Origin: Bradyrhizobium sp. CER78 | GTDB taxonomy: Bacteria; Pseudomonadota; Alphaproteobacteria; Rhizobiales; Xanthobacteraceae | Direction: 5' to 3' | Assembly: GCF_029846235.1 (NCBI RefSeq) | Contig: NZ_JARVWP010000012.1 | Coordinates: 162,588 to 226,587, forward strand | Length of the DNA stretch: 64,000 nt | In this document: positions 1 through 8,456 of the stretch, piece by piece | How positions within the stretch are numbered: position 1 is the first letter of the stretch | Layout: every line of letters starts with the position of its first letter | Position numbers and translations under genes: made by a program | The notes under the pieces: model-generated | The model's input: the letters and a program-made list of their open reading frames with translations, nothing else | What the model was told of the DNA's origin: nothing | Databases searched by the model: none

Positions 1-191
1 TCGCCGATCGAGATCGTTCCTGAGGTGATGTTCTCAAGTCCCGCCAGCATGCGCAGCAGGGTCGACTTGCCGCAGCCCGACGGGCCGACCAGAACGACGA
101 ACTCGCCGTCCTCGATCGGGATCGACACGCCGTGCAGGACTTCAAAATTGCCGAACGATTTCCGCACGTCGCGAATCTGGACCGACGACAT
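1..191 (-). CDS. Sugar-type ABC transporter ATP-binding protein (5' part only)
   Basis: The gene starts at 191 on the minus strand and runs off the left edge, so only the first 63 residues are seen. The Walker A motif GPSGCGKST is complete at about residues 39-47 and is followed by LLRMLAGLE, as in MsmK/UgpC-type ATPases that energise carbohydrate importers at the inner membrane. A strong ribosome binding site (GGAGGGAAG) lies just upstream of the ATG. It is divergent from the LacI-family gene at 397, which suggests it powers uptake of the sugar or sugar acid degraded by the genes from 1637 to 5113. The substrate cannot be read from the ATPase. Confidence 0.9.
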   Translation of the reverse strand, partial: MSSVQIRDVRKSFGNFEVLHGVSIPIEDGEFVVLVGPSGCGKSTLLRMLAGLENITSGTISIG

Positions 192-341
192 CCACTTCCC
201 TCCCTCAAGTTCCCGGCGGCGTACGACGAGTGCCGCCACCGCTCTGTTTTATTCCGGCCACGCTGGGTGCGCGGCTCTGTTGGACTGACGATATTGTCCG
301 CAGTTTATCCGGTTTTGGCAATCGTTCGATTAGCAATCGCT

Positions 342-355
342 TGGTAGCGCTGTCA
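342..355. promoter_or_regulatory. Candidate LacI-family operator
   Basis: TGGTAGCGCTGTCA is an imperfect palindrome centred on GCGC (10 of 14 positions symmetric) in the divergent intergenic region between the ABC ATPase and the LacI-family gene. It closely resembles the second site at 1473. The TGGTAGCGCTACCA pattern is typical of LacI-family operators. Function is inferred. Confidence 0.5.
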
Positions 356-396
356 ATATCGGTTTGTCTGCGACGAACGTCGTGATATGAGCGGCA

Positions 397-1425
397 ATGG
401 CCCGAAAGCGCATCACGCCTGGCAAGATCCGGCTCGCCGAAGTCGCGAAGCTCGCCGGTGTCAGTCCGATTACGGCCTCGCGTTTCTTCAGGAATCCGGA
501 AGCACTCTCCGCCGGCAAGCGCGCCCGGGTCGAGAGTGCGGCAAAAGAACTCGGTTACGTGCCCAATCTCGCGGCACGCGCGCTTGCGTCGCAGCGTACC
601 GAGGTGATCGGTGTCCTGATCCCGTCACTGACCAACAATGTGTTCGCCGACGTGCTGCGCGGCATCTATGACGCGCTCGACGGCAGCCGCTACAGCATTC
701 AGCTCGCCAACACCCGCTACAGCATCCTGCAGGAAGAACGCCTGCTGCGTCTTTTTCTGGCACAGAAGCCGGCCGGGCTGATCATTACCGGCATCAACCA
801 GACCGCCGATTCCCGCCGCATCATGGAAACGGTCGATTGCCCGATCGTCCAGATCATGGAGGTCGGCCCCGCCCCGATCGACATGATGATCGGATTTTCG
901 CATTTTGACGCGGCAAAAGCCGCGATCGCCCACCTCCTCGCGCAGGGCTACCGGCGGATCGGCTTCCTCGGCGCGCGGATGGATCCGCGGGTGCAGCGCC
1001 GGCTGGACGGCTACCGCGCCGCGATGACCGAGGCTGCGCTGTTCGATCCGCAGCTCATCGTCACGACGGCCATACCGACCTCGGTGACGCTGGGCGGGAC
1101 GCTGTTTGCCGACCTGCTCGCCAAGGCGCCCGACATCGACGCCGTGTTCTGCGTCAATGACGACCTTGCGCTCGGCGCGCTGTTCGAATGCAAGCGCCGC
1201 CACATGGCGGTGCCGGAGCAGATGGCGATCGTCGGCTTCAACGACCTCGAATTCATGGCCTCGAGCGAGCCGACGCTGAGTAGCGTTCGGACCAATCGCT
1301 ACGAAATGGGCAGAAACGCTGCCATGATGGTGATCGAAACGCTGGAAGGCCGCCCGCCCGCTGAGGCCGTCGTCGATCTCGGCTTCAGTGTCATGGAACG
1401 GCAAAGCTCCGCGCGACGCAACTGA
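397..1425 (+). CDS. LacI/GalR-family transcriptional regulator
   Basis: This 342-aa protein has normal LacI-family length. An N-terminal helix-turn-helix (about residues 12-31, RLAEVAKLAGVSPITASRFF) is followed by the hinge helix (YVPNLAARALAS) and a periplasmic-binding-protein-like effector domain (about 65-335). It probably represses the divergent sugar ABC transporter and the downstream dehydratase/SDR genes until a sugar-acid intermediate binds. Support is positional: it sits between them, and near-identical operator-like palindromes lie on both sides (342 and 1473). The family includes GntR-like regulators of gluconate use, but the effector is unknown. Confidence 0.92.
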   Translation: MARKRITPGKIRLAEVAKLAGVSPITASRFFRNPEALSAGKRARVESAAKELGYVPNLAARALASQRTEVIGVLIPSLTNNVFADVLRGIYDALDGSRYSIQLANTRYSILQEERLLRLFLAQKPAGLIITGINQTADSRRIMETVDCPIVQIMEVGPAPIDMMIGFSHFDAAKAAIAHLLAQGYRRIGFLGARMDPRVQRRLDGYRAAMTEAALFDPQLIVTTAIPTSVTLGGTLFADLLAKAPDIDAVFCVNDDLALGALFECKRRHMAVPEQMAIVGFNDLEFMASSEPTLSSVRTNRYEMGRNAAMMVIETLEGRPPAEAVVDLGFSVMERQSSARRN

Positions 1426-1472
1426 CATCCACCCGACACCAGCCCGTCACAAGGACGCGAAAAATGACAAAA

Positions 1473-1486
1473 TGATAGCGCAACCA
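1473..1486. promoter_or_regulatory. Candidate LacI-family operator upstream of the dehydratase
   Basis: TGATAGCGCAACCA matches the idealised palindrome TGGTAGCGCTACCA at 12 of 14 positions and shares its core with the site at 342. It lies about 150 bp upstream of the dehydratase start, in the only sizeable gap before that gene. Repression by the adjacent LacI-family protein is inferred. Confidence 0.5.
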
Positions 1487-1636
1487 AGTGCCTTCAACTA
1501 AGGTCCAATCCATCCACTGAAACACCTCTGCGTGATCGCCTGAGTTTGTAATGACCGACGATTAGCGCAAGGTAGAACGACGTTGAACCAGAGCCCTTGA
1601 ATGGGCCCAGCAAGATTTGCATTGCGGGAGAAACCA

Positions 1637-3475
1637 ATGACAAAACCCCACACCAACGGGCACAGCGCCGCAGGCGAGACCACAAAGGGCAAGGGCCGCA
1701 GGCTCCGCTCCCAGGAATGGTTCGACAACCCGCACAATCCGGGCATGACCGCGCTCTATCTCGAGCGCTACCTCAATTACGGCCTGACCCGCGAGGAATT
1801 GCAGTCGGGCAAGCCGATCATCGGCATCGCGCAGACCGGCAATGACCTGTCGCCCTGCAACCGGCATCACCTCGAGCTTGCCCACCGCGTCCGCGAGGGC
1901 ATCCGCGCCGCCGGCGGCATCGCGATGGAGTTTCCGACCCATCCGATCCAGGAGACCGGCAAGCGCCCGACCGCGGCGCTCGACCGCAACCTCGCCTATC
2001 TCGGCCTCGTCGAGGTGCTGTTCGGCTATCCGCTCGACGGCGTGGTGCTGACCACCGGCTGCGACAAGACCACGCCGGCGTGCATGATGGCGGCGGCGAC
2101 CGTGAACCTGCCGGCGATCGTGCTGTCGGGCGGGCCGATGCTGAATGGCTGGCACGAAGGCCAGCGCACCGGCTCCGGCACCGTGGTGTGGAAGGCGCGC
2201 GAGCGGCTCGCCGCGGGCGAAATCGACTACGAGCAGTTCATCGAGATCGTGGCCTCCTCGGCGCCCTCGGTCGGCCATTGCAACACGATGGGCACCGCCT
2301 CCACGATGAACTCGCTCGCCGAGGCGCTCGGCTTCTCGCTGCCGGGCTGCGCGGCGATCCCGGCGCCCTATCGCGAGCGCGGCCAGATCGCCTACGAGAC
2401 GGGAAAACGCATCGTCGACATGGTCTGGGAAGATCTCAAGCCGTCTGACTTCCTGACCCGCGAGGCGTTCGAGAACTGCATCGTGGTCAACTCCGCGATC
2501 GGCGGCTCGACCAACGCACCGATCCACATCAACGCGCTGGCGCGCCATGTCGGCGTCGAGCTCTCGATCGACGACTGGCAGAAATACGGCCACGACGTGC
2601 CGCTGCTGGTGAACATGCAGCCGGCCGGCTTCTATCTCGGCGAGGAATACCACCGCGCCGGCGGCGTGCCGTCGGTGGTGCGCGAGCTGATCAAGCACAA
2701 GCGCATCCATGAAGGCGCCCTCACCGTCAACGGCCGCACGATGGGCGAGAATTGCAAGGAGGCGCCGCAGCCCGATGGCGACGTGATCTGGGGCTACGAC
2801 AAGCCGCTCGTAAAGGACGCCGGCTTCATCGTGCTGCGCGGCAATTTGTTCGATTCCGCGATCATGAAGACCAGCGTGATCTCGAAGGAGTTCCGCGACC
2901 GCTATCTGTCCAACCCGAAGGACCTCAACGCCTTCGAGGGCCGTGCCGTCGTGTTCGAAGGCCCGGAGGACTATCACGCGCGGATCGAGGATCCCGCGCT
3001 CGACATCGACGAGCACTGCATCCTGTTCATCCGCGGCACCGGCCCGATCGGCTATCCCGGCGGCGCCGAGGTGGTGAACATGCAGCCGCCGGCGGCGCTG
3101 ATCAAACGCGGCATCCTGTCCCTGCCCTGCATTGGCGACGGCAGGCAGTCCGGCACCTCCGGCTCGCCGTCGATCCTCAACGCCTCGCCCGAGGCCGCCG
3201 CCGATGGCGGGCTCGCGATCCTGAGGAGCGGCGACAAGGTGCGCATCGACCTCAACAAGGGCAGCGCCAACATCATGATCTCGGAGGATGAGCTGCGCAC
3301 CCGCCGCGCCGAGCTGAAGGCCAAAGGCGGCTTCCCGCACCCGGCCAACCAGACGCCGTGGCAGGAGCTCTACCGCCAGACCGTCGGCCAGCACGCCACC
3401 GGCGCCTGCCTCGAGCTCGCGACGCGCTACCACGACATCGCCGGCAAGGTCGGCGTGGCGCGGGATAATCATTGA
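1637..3475 (+). CDS. IlvD/Edd-family sugar-acid dehydratase
   Basis: This 612-aa protein belongs to the Fe-S dehydratases, which remove water from dihydroxy acids. It resembles the L-arabonate/D-xylonate branch more than biosynthetic IlvD. The three expected cluster cysteines are visible: C74 (NDLSPCNRHH), C142 in the TTGCDKTTPAC motif with its conserved lysine, and C215 (GHCNTMGTAST). The ATG at 1637 was chosen because GGGAGA lies just upstream; an upstream in-frame ATG at 1601 lacks this. Together with the downstream SDR genes it fits a non-phosphorylative pathway, aldonate to 2-keto-3-deoxy acid. The exact substrate (arabonate, xylonate, fuconate or other) is not determinable here. Confidence 0.9.
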   Translation: MTKPHTNGHSAAGETTKGKGRRLRSQEWFDNPHNPGMTALYLERYLNYGLTREELQSGKPIIGIAQTGNDLSPCNRHHLELAHRVREGIRAAGGIAMEFPTHPIQETGKRPTAALDRNLAYLGLVEVLFGYPLDGVVLTTGCDKTTPACMMAAATVNLPAIVLSGGPMLNGWHEGQRTGSGTVVWKARERLAAGEIDYEQFIEIVASSAPSVGHCNTMGTASTMNSLAEALGFSLPGCAAIPAPYRERGQIAYETGKRIVDMVWEDLKPSDFLTREAFENCIVVNSAIGGSTNAPIHINALARHVGVELSIDDWQKYGHDVPLLVNMQPAGFYLGEEYHRAGGVPSVVRELIKHKRIHEGALTVNGRTMGENCKEAPQPDGDVIWGYDKPLVKDAGFIVLRGNLFDSAIMKTSVISKEFRDRYLSNPKDLNAFEGRAVVFEGPEDYHARIEDPALDIDEHCILFIRGTGPIGYPGGAEVVNMQPPAALIKRGILSLPCIGDGRQSGTSGSPSILNASPEAAADGGLAILRSGDKVRIDLNKGSANIMISEDELRTRRAELKAKGGFPHPANQTPWQELYRQTVGQHATGACLELATRYHDIAGKVGVARDNH

Positions 3476-3484
3476 AGCATCAAC

Positions 3485-3590
3485 CCGTCATTCCGGGATG
3501 GTGCGTAAGCACCAGACCAAAGATGCGCAAGTTGCGCATCGGGGAATCTCGAGATTCCGGGTTCGCGCTGCGCGCGCCCCGGAATGACGG
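3485..3590. repeat. Intergenic palindromic repeat (CGTCATTCCGGG family)
   Basis: The outer arms CCGTCATTCCGGG and CCCCGGAATGACGG are inverted and enclose smaller palindromes (GATGCGCAAGTTGCGCATC and GGAATCTCGAGATTCC). The same arms occur at 9683 and 53998. This copy lies between two co-directional genes, so it may form a structured RNA inside the transcript. Confidence 0.75.
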
Positions 3591-3612
3591 ACAAGAGGAA
3601 GGGAAGAAAAGC

Positions 3613-4344
3613 ATGTCAGACAGACTGAAGGGAAAGCGCGCCGTTGTCACCGCCGCGGCGGCCGGCATCGGGCGCGCATGCGCGATCGCATTCGCGCGTG
3701 AAGGCGCGACCGTGATCGCCACCGACATCAATGAGAGCGGCATCGCCACGCTAGGCAAGGAAGGCATCGCCGAGACCGCCCGGCTCGACGTTCGCAGCAC
3801 CGCCGACGTCAACACCTTCGCCAAGCGCGTCGGCAAGATCGACGTCCTGCTCAATGCGGCGGGCTTCGTGCATCACGGCACCATTCTGGAGTGCTCCGAC
3901 GAAGACTTCGACTTCTCGTTCGATCTCAACGTCAAATCCATGCACCGGACCATCAAGGCGTTCCTGCCTGCGATGCTGCAAGGCGGTGGCGGCAGCATCG
4001 TCAACATCTCGTCCTGCGCGGCGTTGCGGCCACCGGCCAATCGCTACGTCTACAGTGCGTCGAAAGCGGCAGTTTCGCTGCTCACGCGCGCGGTCGCGCT
4101 CGACTTCATCACCCAGGGCATCCGCTGCAACGCGATCTGCCCCGGCACCGTTGAGACGCCCTCGATGCTGGAGCGCGCAGCTGCCGCGGGCCCGGACGGA
4201 CGCGAGAAGTTCGTGGCCCGCCAGAAGATGGGCCGGCTCGGCACCGCCGAGGAGATCGCGGCCATGGCTGTGTATCTTGCGAGCGACGAAGCCGCTTTCA
4301 CCACCGGCGTCGACATGGTCGTCGACGGCGGCTTCATGCTCTGA
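3613..4344 (+). CDS. SDR-family dehydrogenase, 2-keto-3-deoxy-L-fuconate dehydrogenase-like
   Basis: A 243-aa classical short-chain dehydrogenase. The nucleotide-binding motif TAAAAGIG (13-20) has Ala where most SDRs have the first Gly. NAAG (81-84), Ser133/134, and Tyr147/Lys151 (YSASK) form the catalytic core. The stretch GFVHHGTILEC and the CPGTVETPS segment recall 2-keto-3-deoxy-L-fuconate dehydrogenases, which oxidise the dehydratase product to a diketo acid. The start at 3613 has a good AGGAAGGGAAG site. The position right after the dehydratase supports a role in the same route. Substrate assignment is by resemblance. Confidence 0.85.
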   Translation: MSDRLKGKRAVVTAAAAGIGRACAIAFAREGATVIATDINESGIATLGKEGIAETARLDVRSTADVNTFAKRVGKIDVLLNAAGFVHHGTILECSDEDFDFSFDLNVKSMHRTIKAFLPAMLQGGGGSIVNISSCAALRPPANRYVYSASKAAVSLLTRAVALDFITQGIRCNAICPGTVETPSMLERAAAAGPDGREKFVARQKMGRLGTAEEIAAMAVYLASDEAAFTTGVDMVVDGGFML

Positions 4345-4366
4345 TGGGCACGCAAAGGCATTCGGC

Positions 4367-5113
4367 ATGAACAAGATCGATCTCGACGGCCGCTGCGCCG
4401 TCGTCACCGGCGGCGCGCAAGGGTTCGGCCGCGCCATCACCGAGCGCTTCGTCGCATCCGGCGCCAAGGTCGCGATCTGGGATTTCGACCAGCCGCTCGC
4501 CGAGCAGACCGCGCGGGCGATCGGCGAGGACGTGATCGCGATCAAGACGGATGTCACCGATCCCACCGCGGTCGACGCCGCGCGCGATCAGACGCTCGGG
4601 GCATTCGGCAAGATCGACATCCTCGTCAACAACGCCGGTATCACCGGAGCCAACAAGCCGGTATGGGAAACCGATCTCGACGACTGGCGCAGGGTGATGC
4701 GCATCAATCTCGAGGGTCCCTTCATCTGCTGCAAGGCGATCGTGCCGACCATGATCGGGCAGAAGTATGGCCGCATCGTCAATATCGCCTCGATCGCCGG
4801 CAAGGAAGGCAACCCGAACGCAGCGCACTACTCCTCGTCGAAGGCGGGCCTGATCGCGCTGACGAAATCGCTCGGCAAGGAGCTCGCGCAGCACGACATC
4901 CTGGTCAATGCGGTGACGCCTGCTGCGGCGAAGACCGCGATCTTCGACCAGATGACGCAGGCGCATATCGACTTCATGCTGTCGAAGATTCCGAAAGCCC
5001 GCTTCGTGCAGGTCGAGGAACTGGCTTCGATGGTGGCATGGCTGGCGTCGGAGGACTGCGCCTTCTCGACCGGCGCGGTGTTCGACATCTCCGGCGGACG
5101 GGCGACGTACTAG
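4367..5113 (+). CDS. SDR-family oxidoreductase (probable sugar dehydrogenase)
   Basis: A 248-aa classical SDR with TGGAQGFG (14-21), NNAG (88-91), Ser142 and Tyr155/Lys159 (YSSSK). It starts 22 bp after the preceding SDR and very likely shares its transcript. In non-phosphorylative sugar pathways such an enzyme oxidises the aldose or a later hydroxy acid with NAD(P). Which step it performs here is unknown. Its stop codon overlaps that of the convergent LysR gene through a shared CTAG. Confidence 0.85.
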   Translation: MNKIDLDGRCAVVTGGAQGFGRAITERFVASGAKVAIWDFDQPLAEQTARAIGEDVIAIKTDVTDPTAVDAARDQTLGAFGKIDILVNNAGITGANKPVWETDLDDWRRVMRINLEGPFICCKAIVPTMIGQKYGRIVNIASIAGKEGNPNAAHYSSSKAGLIALTKSLGKELAQHDILVNAVTPAAAKTAIFDQMTQAHIDFMLSKIPKARFVQVEELASMVAWLASEDCAFSTGAVFDISGGRATY

Positions 5114-5979
5114 CTCGCGCGCTTCGTTTGCTGTCGAAGCGCGGCGACCAGGTGATCTGCCAGCAATGACGCCGCGCGCGAAAGATTTGGCGCGCGGTGC
5201 AGCCGGATCTCGGCTCGCGGCAGGCGCGGCATGCCGTCACGCGCGGTCAGGCGCCGCAGCGCCGGCGGAAAGGTGCCGGACTTGACCACGGTCACGGCGA
5301 GCCCCTGCGCCGCGATCGCTTCGACCGCAGAAAGACTATGGCTGACAAAAGCGAGCCGCCAAGGCCGGCTCGCTTCGTCCAGCGCCTGCATCGCCCAGGC
5401 CCGGAACAGACAGCCCTGCGGATACAGCGCGACCGGCAGCGGATCGAGTTCTTCGACACGATGCGATGCGCTAGCGGCCCACACCGCCTGCTCGGTGCGC
5501 AGCAACTCGCCCTCGCCGCGCCCCTCGGGGTGCATCGCGATCACGAGGTCATAGGCTTCGCCGAGCCGGTCCGTCATCGACGATGTCAGCCCGGTCTCCA
5601 TCTCGACATGGATCAGCGGATAGTTGGCGACAAATTCCTTGAGCAGCGGCGGTACGATCAACGTCCCGTAGTCGTCCATCACGCCAAGGCGAACCCGTCC
5701 GTCGGTGCCGTGCTCGCGCACCAGGCCGATCGCCTCAGCGTTGAGGCTCAATATCCGGCGGGCGTAGCCGAGCAGCCCCTCGCCGGCTGCGCTAAGGTCG
5801 ACGCTGGATGTGCTGCGGTGAAACAGTTCAGCTTGCAGCCGCTCTTCCAGCCGCTTCACCTGCATGCTGACGGCGGATTGGGTCCGGTTCAGCGCCGAGG
5901 CGGCGCGGGTGAAGGAGCGATGGTCCGCCACCGCGACAAAGGCTTGCAGGAGATCAGGGTCCAGGATGGGTGCGCTCAT
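5110..5979 (-). CDS. LysR-family transcriptional regulator
   Basis: A 289-aa protein with a LysR winged helix-turn-helix (about 8-67; SFTRAASALNRTQSAVSMQVKRLE is characteristic) and a C-terminal substrate-binding domain. It is divergent from the EamA-family exporter gene at 6073, the usual arrangement for a regulator and its target. The intergenic sequence holds a dyad (TGAT-N7-ATCA at 5989) that could be its site. The inducer cannot be inferred. It converges with the SDR gene, the two overlapping by 4 bp. Confidence 0.92.
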   Translation of the reverse strand: MSAPILDPDLLQAFVAVADHRSFTRAASALNRTQSAVSMQVKRLEERLQAELFHRSTSSVDLSAAGEGLLGYARRILSLNAEAIGLVREHGTDGRVRLGVMDDYGTLIVPPLLKEFVANYPLIHVEMETGLTSSMTDRLGEAYDLVIAMHPEGRGEGELLRTEQAVWAASASHRVEELDPLPVALYPQGCLFRAWAMQALDEASRPWRLAFVSHSLSAVEAIAAQGLAVTVVKSGTFPPALRRLTARDGMPRLPRAEIRLHRAPNLSRAASLLADHLVAALRQQTKRAS

Positions 5980-5988
5980 AACAAGCCG

Positions 5989-6003
5989 TGATTTTATCGA
6001 TCA
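5989..6003. promoter_or_regulatory. Possible LysR binding dyad
   Basis: TGATTTTATCGATCA contains the inverted arms TGAT and ATCA separated by 7 bp, with an internal G-N11-C. It lies 10 bp upstream of the LysR start and 70 bp before the EamA gene. LysR regulators prefer T-N11-A dyads, so the match is only approximate. Confidence 0.3.
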
Positions 6004-6072
6004 TATTTATTCCATTCCATGAATATCTCCTCGTCCCTAGATTGCGCAAGCGAAACACAGGGATCGAACGGG

Positions 6073-6987
6073 ATGGGCGAAATCTGGGGGGTATTGGCCG
6101 CGGTGCTGTCGAGTGCGATCGGCGGAACCTCGATCGGAGCGACGCGGTTCCTGGTCGGCGCGATCGATCCATTGGCGATCGGTGCGTTCCGTTTTGGCAT
6201 CGGCGTCCTCCTGCTGCTGCCGCTGGCACTGCTGCAACGTGGAAGCTGGCCGCCGCGGCGTGACTGGTTCGGCGTCGTCGGTCTCGGCCTGCTGTTCTTC
6301 GCGGCGTTTCCGATCCTGTTCAACGCCTCGCTGATCTTCACGACCGCGGCGCGGGGCGCGCTAGCGCTCTCGACCTTGCCGCTGCTGACCATGCTGGTCG
6401 GCGCAGCGCTCGGTGCCGAGCCACTCACCGCGCGCAAGGCCACAGGCGTGCTGATCACTATCCTGGGTGTCTCGATGGCCCTGCTCTCCGGCCTCGCCAC
6501 TGCCCCGCCGGGCGCCTGGCGCGGCGATCTGCTGATGGTCGCGGCCGCACTGTGCATGGCGCTCTACAGCATCTGGTCGAAACCCTTCATCCGCCGCTCC
6601 GGCCCGATCCCCTTCACCACGCTCGCCATGGCGGCTGGTGCAGTGGTGCTGATCGCGGCCTCGCTGCTGCGCGGCAGTTTCGCGCCGGTCGCTGAGTTTG
6701 GCGCGCCGCAATGGTTCGGTGCGACCTATCTCGGCGCGTTCGGCGCGGCGCTCACCTTCTATCTCTGGGCTTTTGCGCTGGAGCGGACGACGCCGACCCG
6801 GGTGGCGATCTCGGTCACCGTCAATCCGATTGCGGCCTCGCTGGTCGGCGCGGTCCTGCTTGGCGAGCCGCTGAGCTGGAATCTGATGGCCGGCATCGTC
6901 ACCGTGTTCGCCGGCATCTGGATCGCGACCACGCAGCGGCAACGGGCGCGCACGGCGGAGCCCGTCGTCGCGCCCGACGCGCGCTGA
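6073..6987 (+). CDS. EamA/DMT-superfamily transporter
   Basis: A 304-aa, very hydrophobic protein with about ten transmembrane helices in two EamA repeats, the second ending in the helix around LLGEPLSWNLMAGIVTVFAGIW. This is typical of drug/metabolite exporters of the inner membrane. The start at 6073 was preferred over an in-frame ATG at 6019 because AGGGA lies 9 bp upstream and the first helix starts immediately. Divergent from the LysR gene, which probably controls it. The exported metabolite is unknown. Confidence 0.88.
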   Translation: MGEIWGVLAAVLSSAIGGTSIGATRFLVGAIDPLAIGAFRFGIGVLLLLPLALLQRGSWPPRRDWFGVVGLGLLFFAAFPILFNASLIFTTAARGALALSTLPLLTMLVGAALGAEPLTARKATGVLITILGVSMALLSGLATAPPGAWRGDLLMVAAALCMALYSIWSKPFIRRSGPIPFTTLAMAAGAVVLIAASLLRGSFAPVAEFGAPQWFGATYLGAFGAALTFYLWAFALERTTPTRVAISVTVNPIAASLVGAVLLGEPLSWNLMAGIVTVFAGIWIATTQRQRARTAEPVVAPDAR

Positions 6988-7072
6988 CCCGCGGCAATGC
7001 TTGCCAGATCGACTTCAGCAAATCCGTGCTAGCCTGACCTCCGGTCCCAAGCGAATCCGAGGCGGCACCGCA

Positions 7073-7753
7073 TTGAACATCTCCCTTTACGACATCTCCG
7101 TCTGGGTGCTGCCGCTGATCGTCGCCATCACCTTCCACGAGGCGGCGCACGGCTTCGTCGCGCACCGGCTCGGCGACGACACCGCCTGGAAGCTCGGCCG
7201 TGTCAGCTTCAACCCGCTGAAGCATATCGACCCGTTCGGCACGCTGATCCTGCCCGCGGTGCTGCTGTTCGCGCATTCGCCGTTCCTGTTCGGCTACGCC
7301 AAGCCGGTGCCGGTGAATTTCCGCAAGCTCAACCATCCCAAGCTCGACATGGTGTGGGTGGCGCTGGCCGGCCCGGTCACCAACATCATCCTGGCAACCG
7401 CGGCGGCGCTGGCATTCCACGCGCTGCCATTGGTTCCGGCAGATGCGGCAAAATGGACCGCGGACAATCTGAAAAACGCGTTCCTGATCAACATCGTGCT
7501 CGCGATCTTCAACATGATGCCGATCCCGCCGCTGGACGGCGGAAGGGTCGCGGTCGGGCTGCTGCCGCGGCCGCTGGCGATCCCGCTCGCCCGGCTGGAG
7601 CCCTACGGCATGCTGATCCTGATCGGGATGTTGATCCTGCTGCCCGTGATCGGCCGGCAGGTCGGCCTAAATCTTGATGTTATTTCAACGATACTGCGAA
7701 CTCTGACCGGCTATGTAATCAACGCCCTTCTCCTTATTACCGGAAACACATAG
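7073..7753 (+). CDS. Site-2 protease family (M50) intramembrane metalloprotease
   Basis: A 226-aa membrane protein with the zinc-binding HEAAH motif (H22, E23, H26) in its first helix and the third ligand in LDGG (D155), preceded by NMMPIPP. The family cleaves within membrane-spanning segments. The short form without a PDZ domain matches the small rhizobial members. No ATG fits; the TTG at 7073 follows CGAGGCGG and lets the first transmembrane helix start at about residue 8. A longer TTG start at 7001 would add 24 polar residues. Substrate unknown. Confidence 0.85.
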   Translation: MNISLYDISVWVLPLIVAITFHEAAHGFVAHRLGDDTAWKLGRVSFNPLKHIDPFGTLILPAVLLFAHSPFLFGYAKPVPVNFRKLNHPKLDMVWVALAGPVTNIILATAAALAFHALPLVPADAAKWTADNLKNAFLINIVLAIFNMMPIPPLDGGRVAVGLLPRPLAIPLARLEPYGMLILIGMLILLPVIGRQVGLNLDVISTILRTLTGYVINALLLITGNT

Positions 7754-7801
7754 CCTTGATTTGCGCATGACCCAATCAGAAACTCGGAACCCAATCTTCG
7801 G

Positions 7802-8263
7802 ATGCGCGCGCAGGGACAGGAACGCTTCGAGGCCATGGTGATCAAAGCTGCCGATATGCTGATTGCACGACGCGCCGACACCCGCGCGCGGGCGGACTTT
7901 GCGACCTGGAAGATGATGGCCAAGCTAAACGGCGCTTCCGCTTTGCCGCCCGAGGCGCAGAATTTCCTGGCGATCTACAAGAAGCTGCTCGAACAGATGA
8001 CCGACGCCGAGGCCAGCGAGGCGACCATCCAGGAGATGTACCGCACCTATTATGCGGAGATGGGCGGCGCCGGAAAGGCGCCCGAGGTTCCGGCGCGCAC
8101 GCGCGAACCGGTCGCCGACACCGGCAACGTCACCGCGTTCCGCCGCCTGCCCGCCAAGAAGACGGTCTCGTCCGACCCGAACGCCAAGCGTCCGATGCCG
8201 GTGGCGCTGATCTTCGCCTGCCTCGTCGTGGTCTACGTCGCGATCCGCTACTACTGGAAATAG
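7802..8263 (+). CDS. Conserved-looking hypothetical protein with C-terminal membrane anchor
   Basis: I do not recognise a named family. The 153-aa protein is mostly alpha-helical and charged (about 1-90), has a Pro/Arg-rich linker (95-130), and ends in one membrane segment (PVALIFACLVVVYVAIRYYWK), so it would be a C-tail-anchored protein with its body in the cytoplasm. It lies 48 bp after the M50 protease and could share its transcript. A tail-anchored protein next to an intramembrane protease is a possible substrate pair, but that is speculation. Confidence 0.65.
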   Translation: MRAQGQERFEAMVIKAADMLIARRADTRARADFATWKMMAKLNGASALPPEAQNFLAIYKKLLEQMTDAEASEATIQEMYRTYYAEMGGAGKAPEVPARTREPVADTGNVTAFRRLPAKKTVSSDPNAKRPMPVALIFACLVVVYVAIRYYWK

Positions 8264-8456
8264 CGCCGCCCGCGCTTCATCCCAGCCCGATTCTTGATCG
8301 ACGCGCGAACCCGCGGCATCGCGTCGCGCGGCATTGGCCATTCAATCGCCGCGCCGTGGAATATCGCGCGCGCTCGATCGAAGCAGCGCCCTAGGCGATG
8401 CGCCCGATGCCGGGCATAATGCGGAACTCAAAAAACAAAATCATACTGGAGGGAAG

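Noticed and set aside
1562..3472. 636-aa minus-strand frame opposite the dehydratase
   Set aside because: Compositionally aberrant shadow of a well-supported gene.
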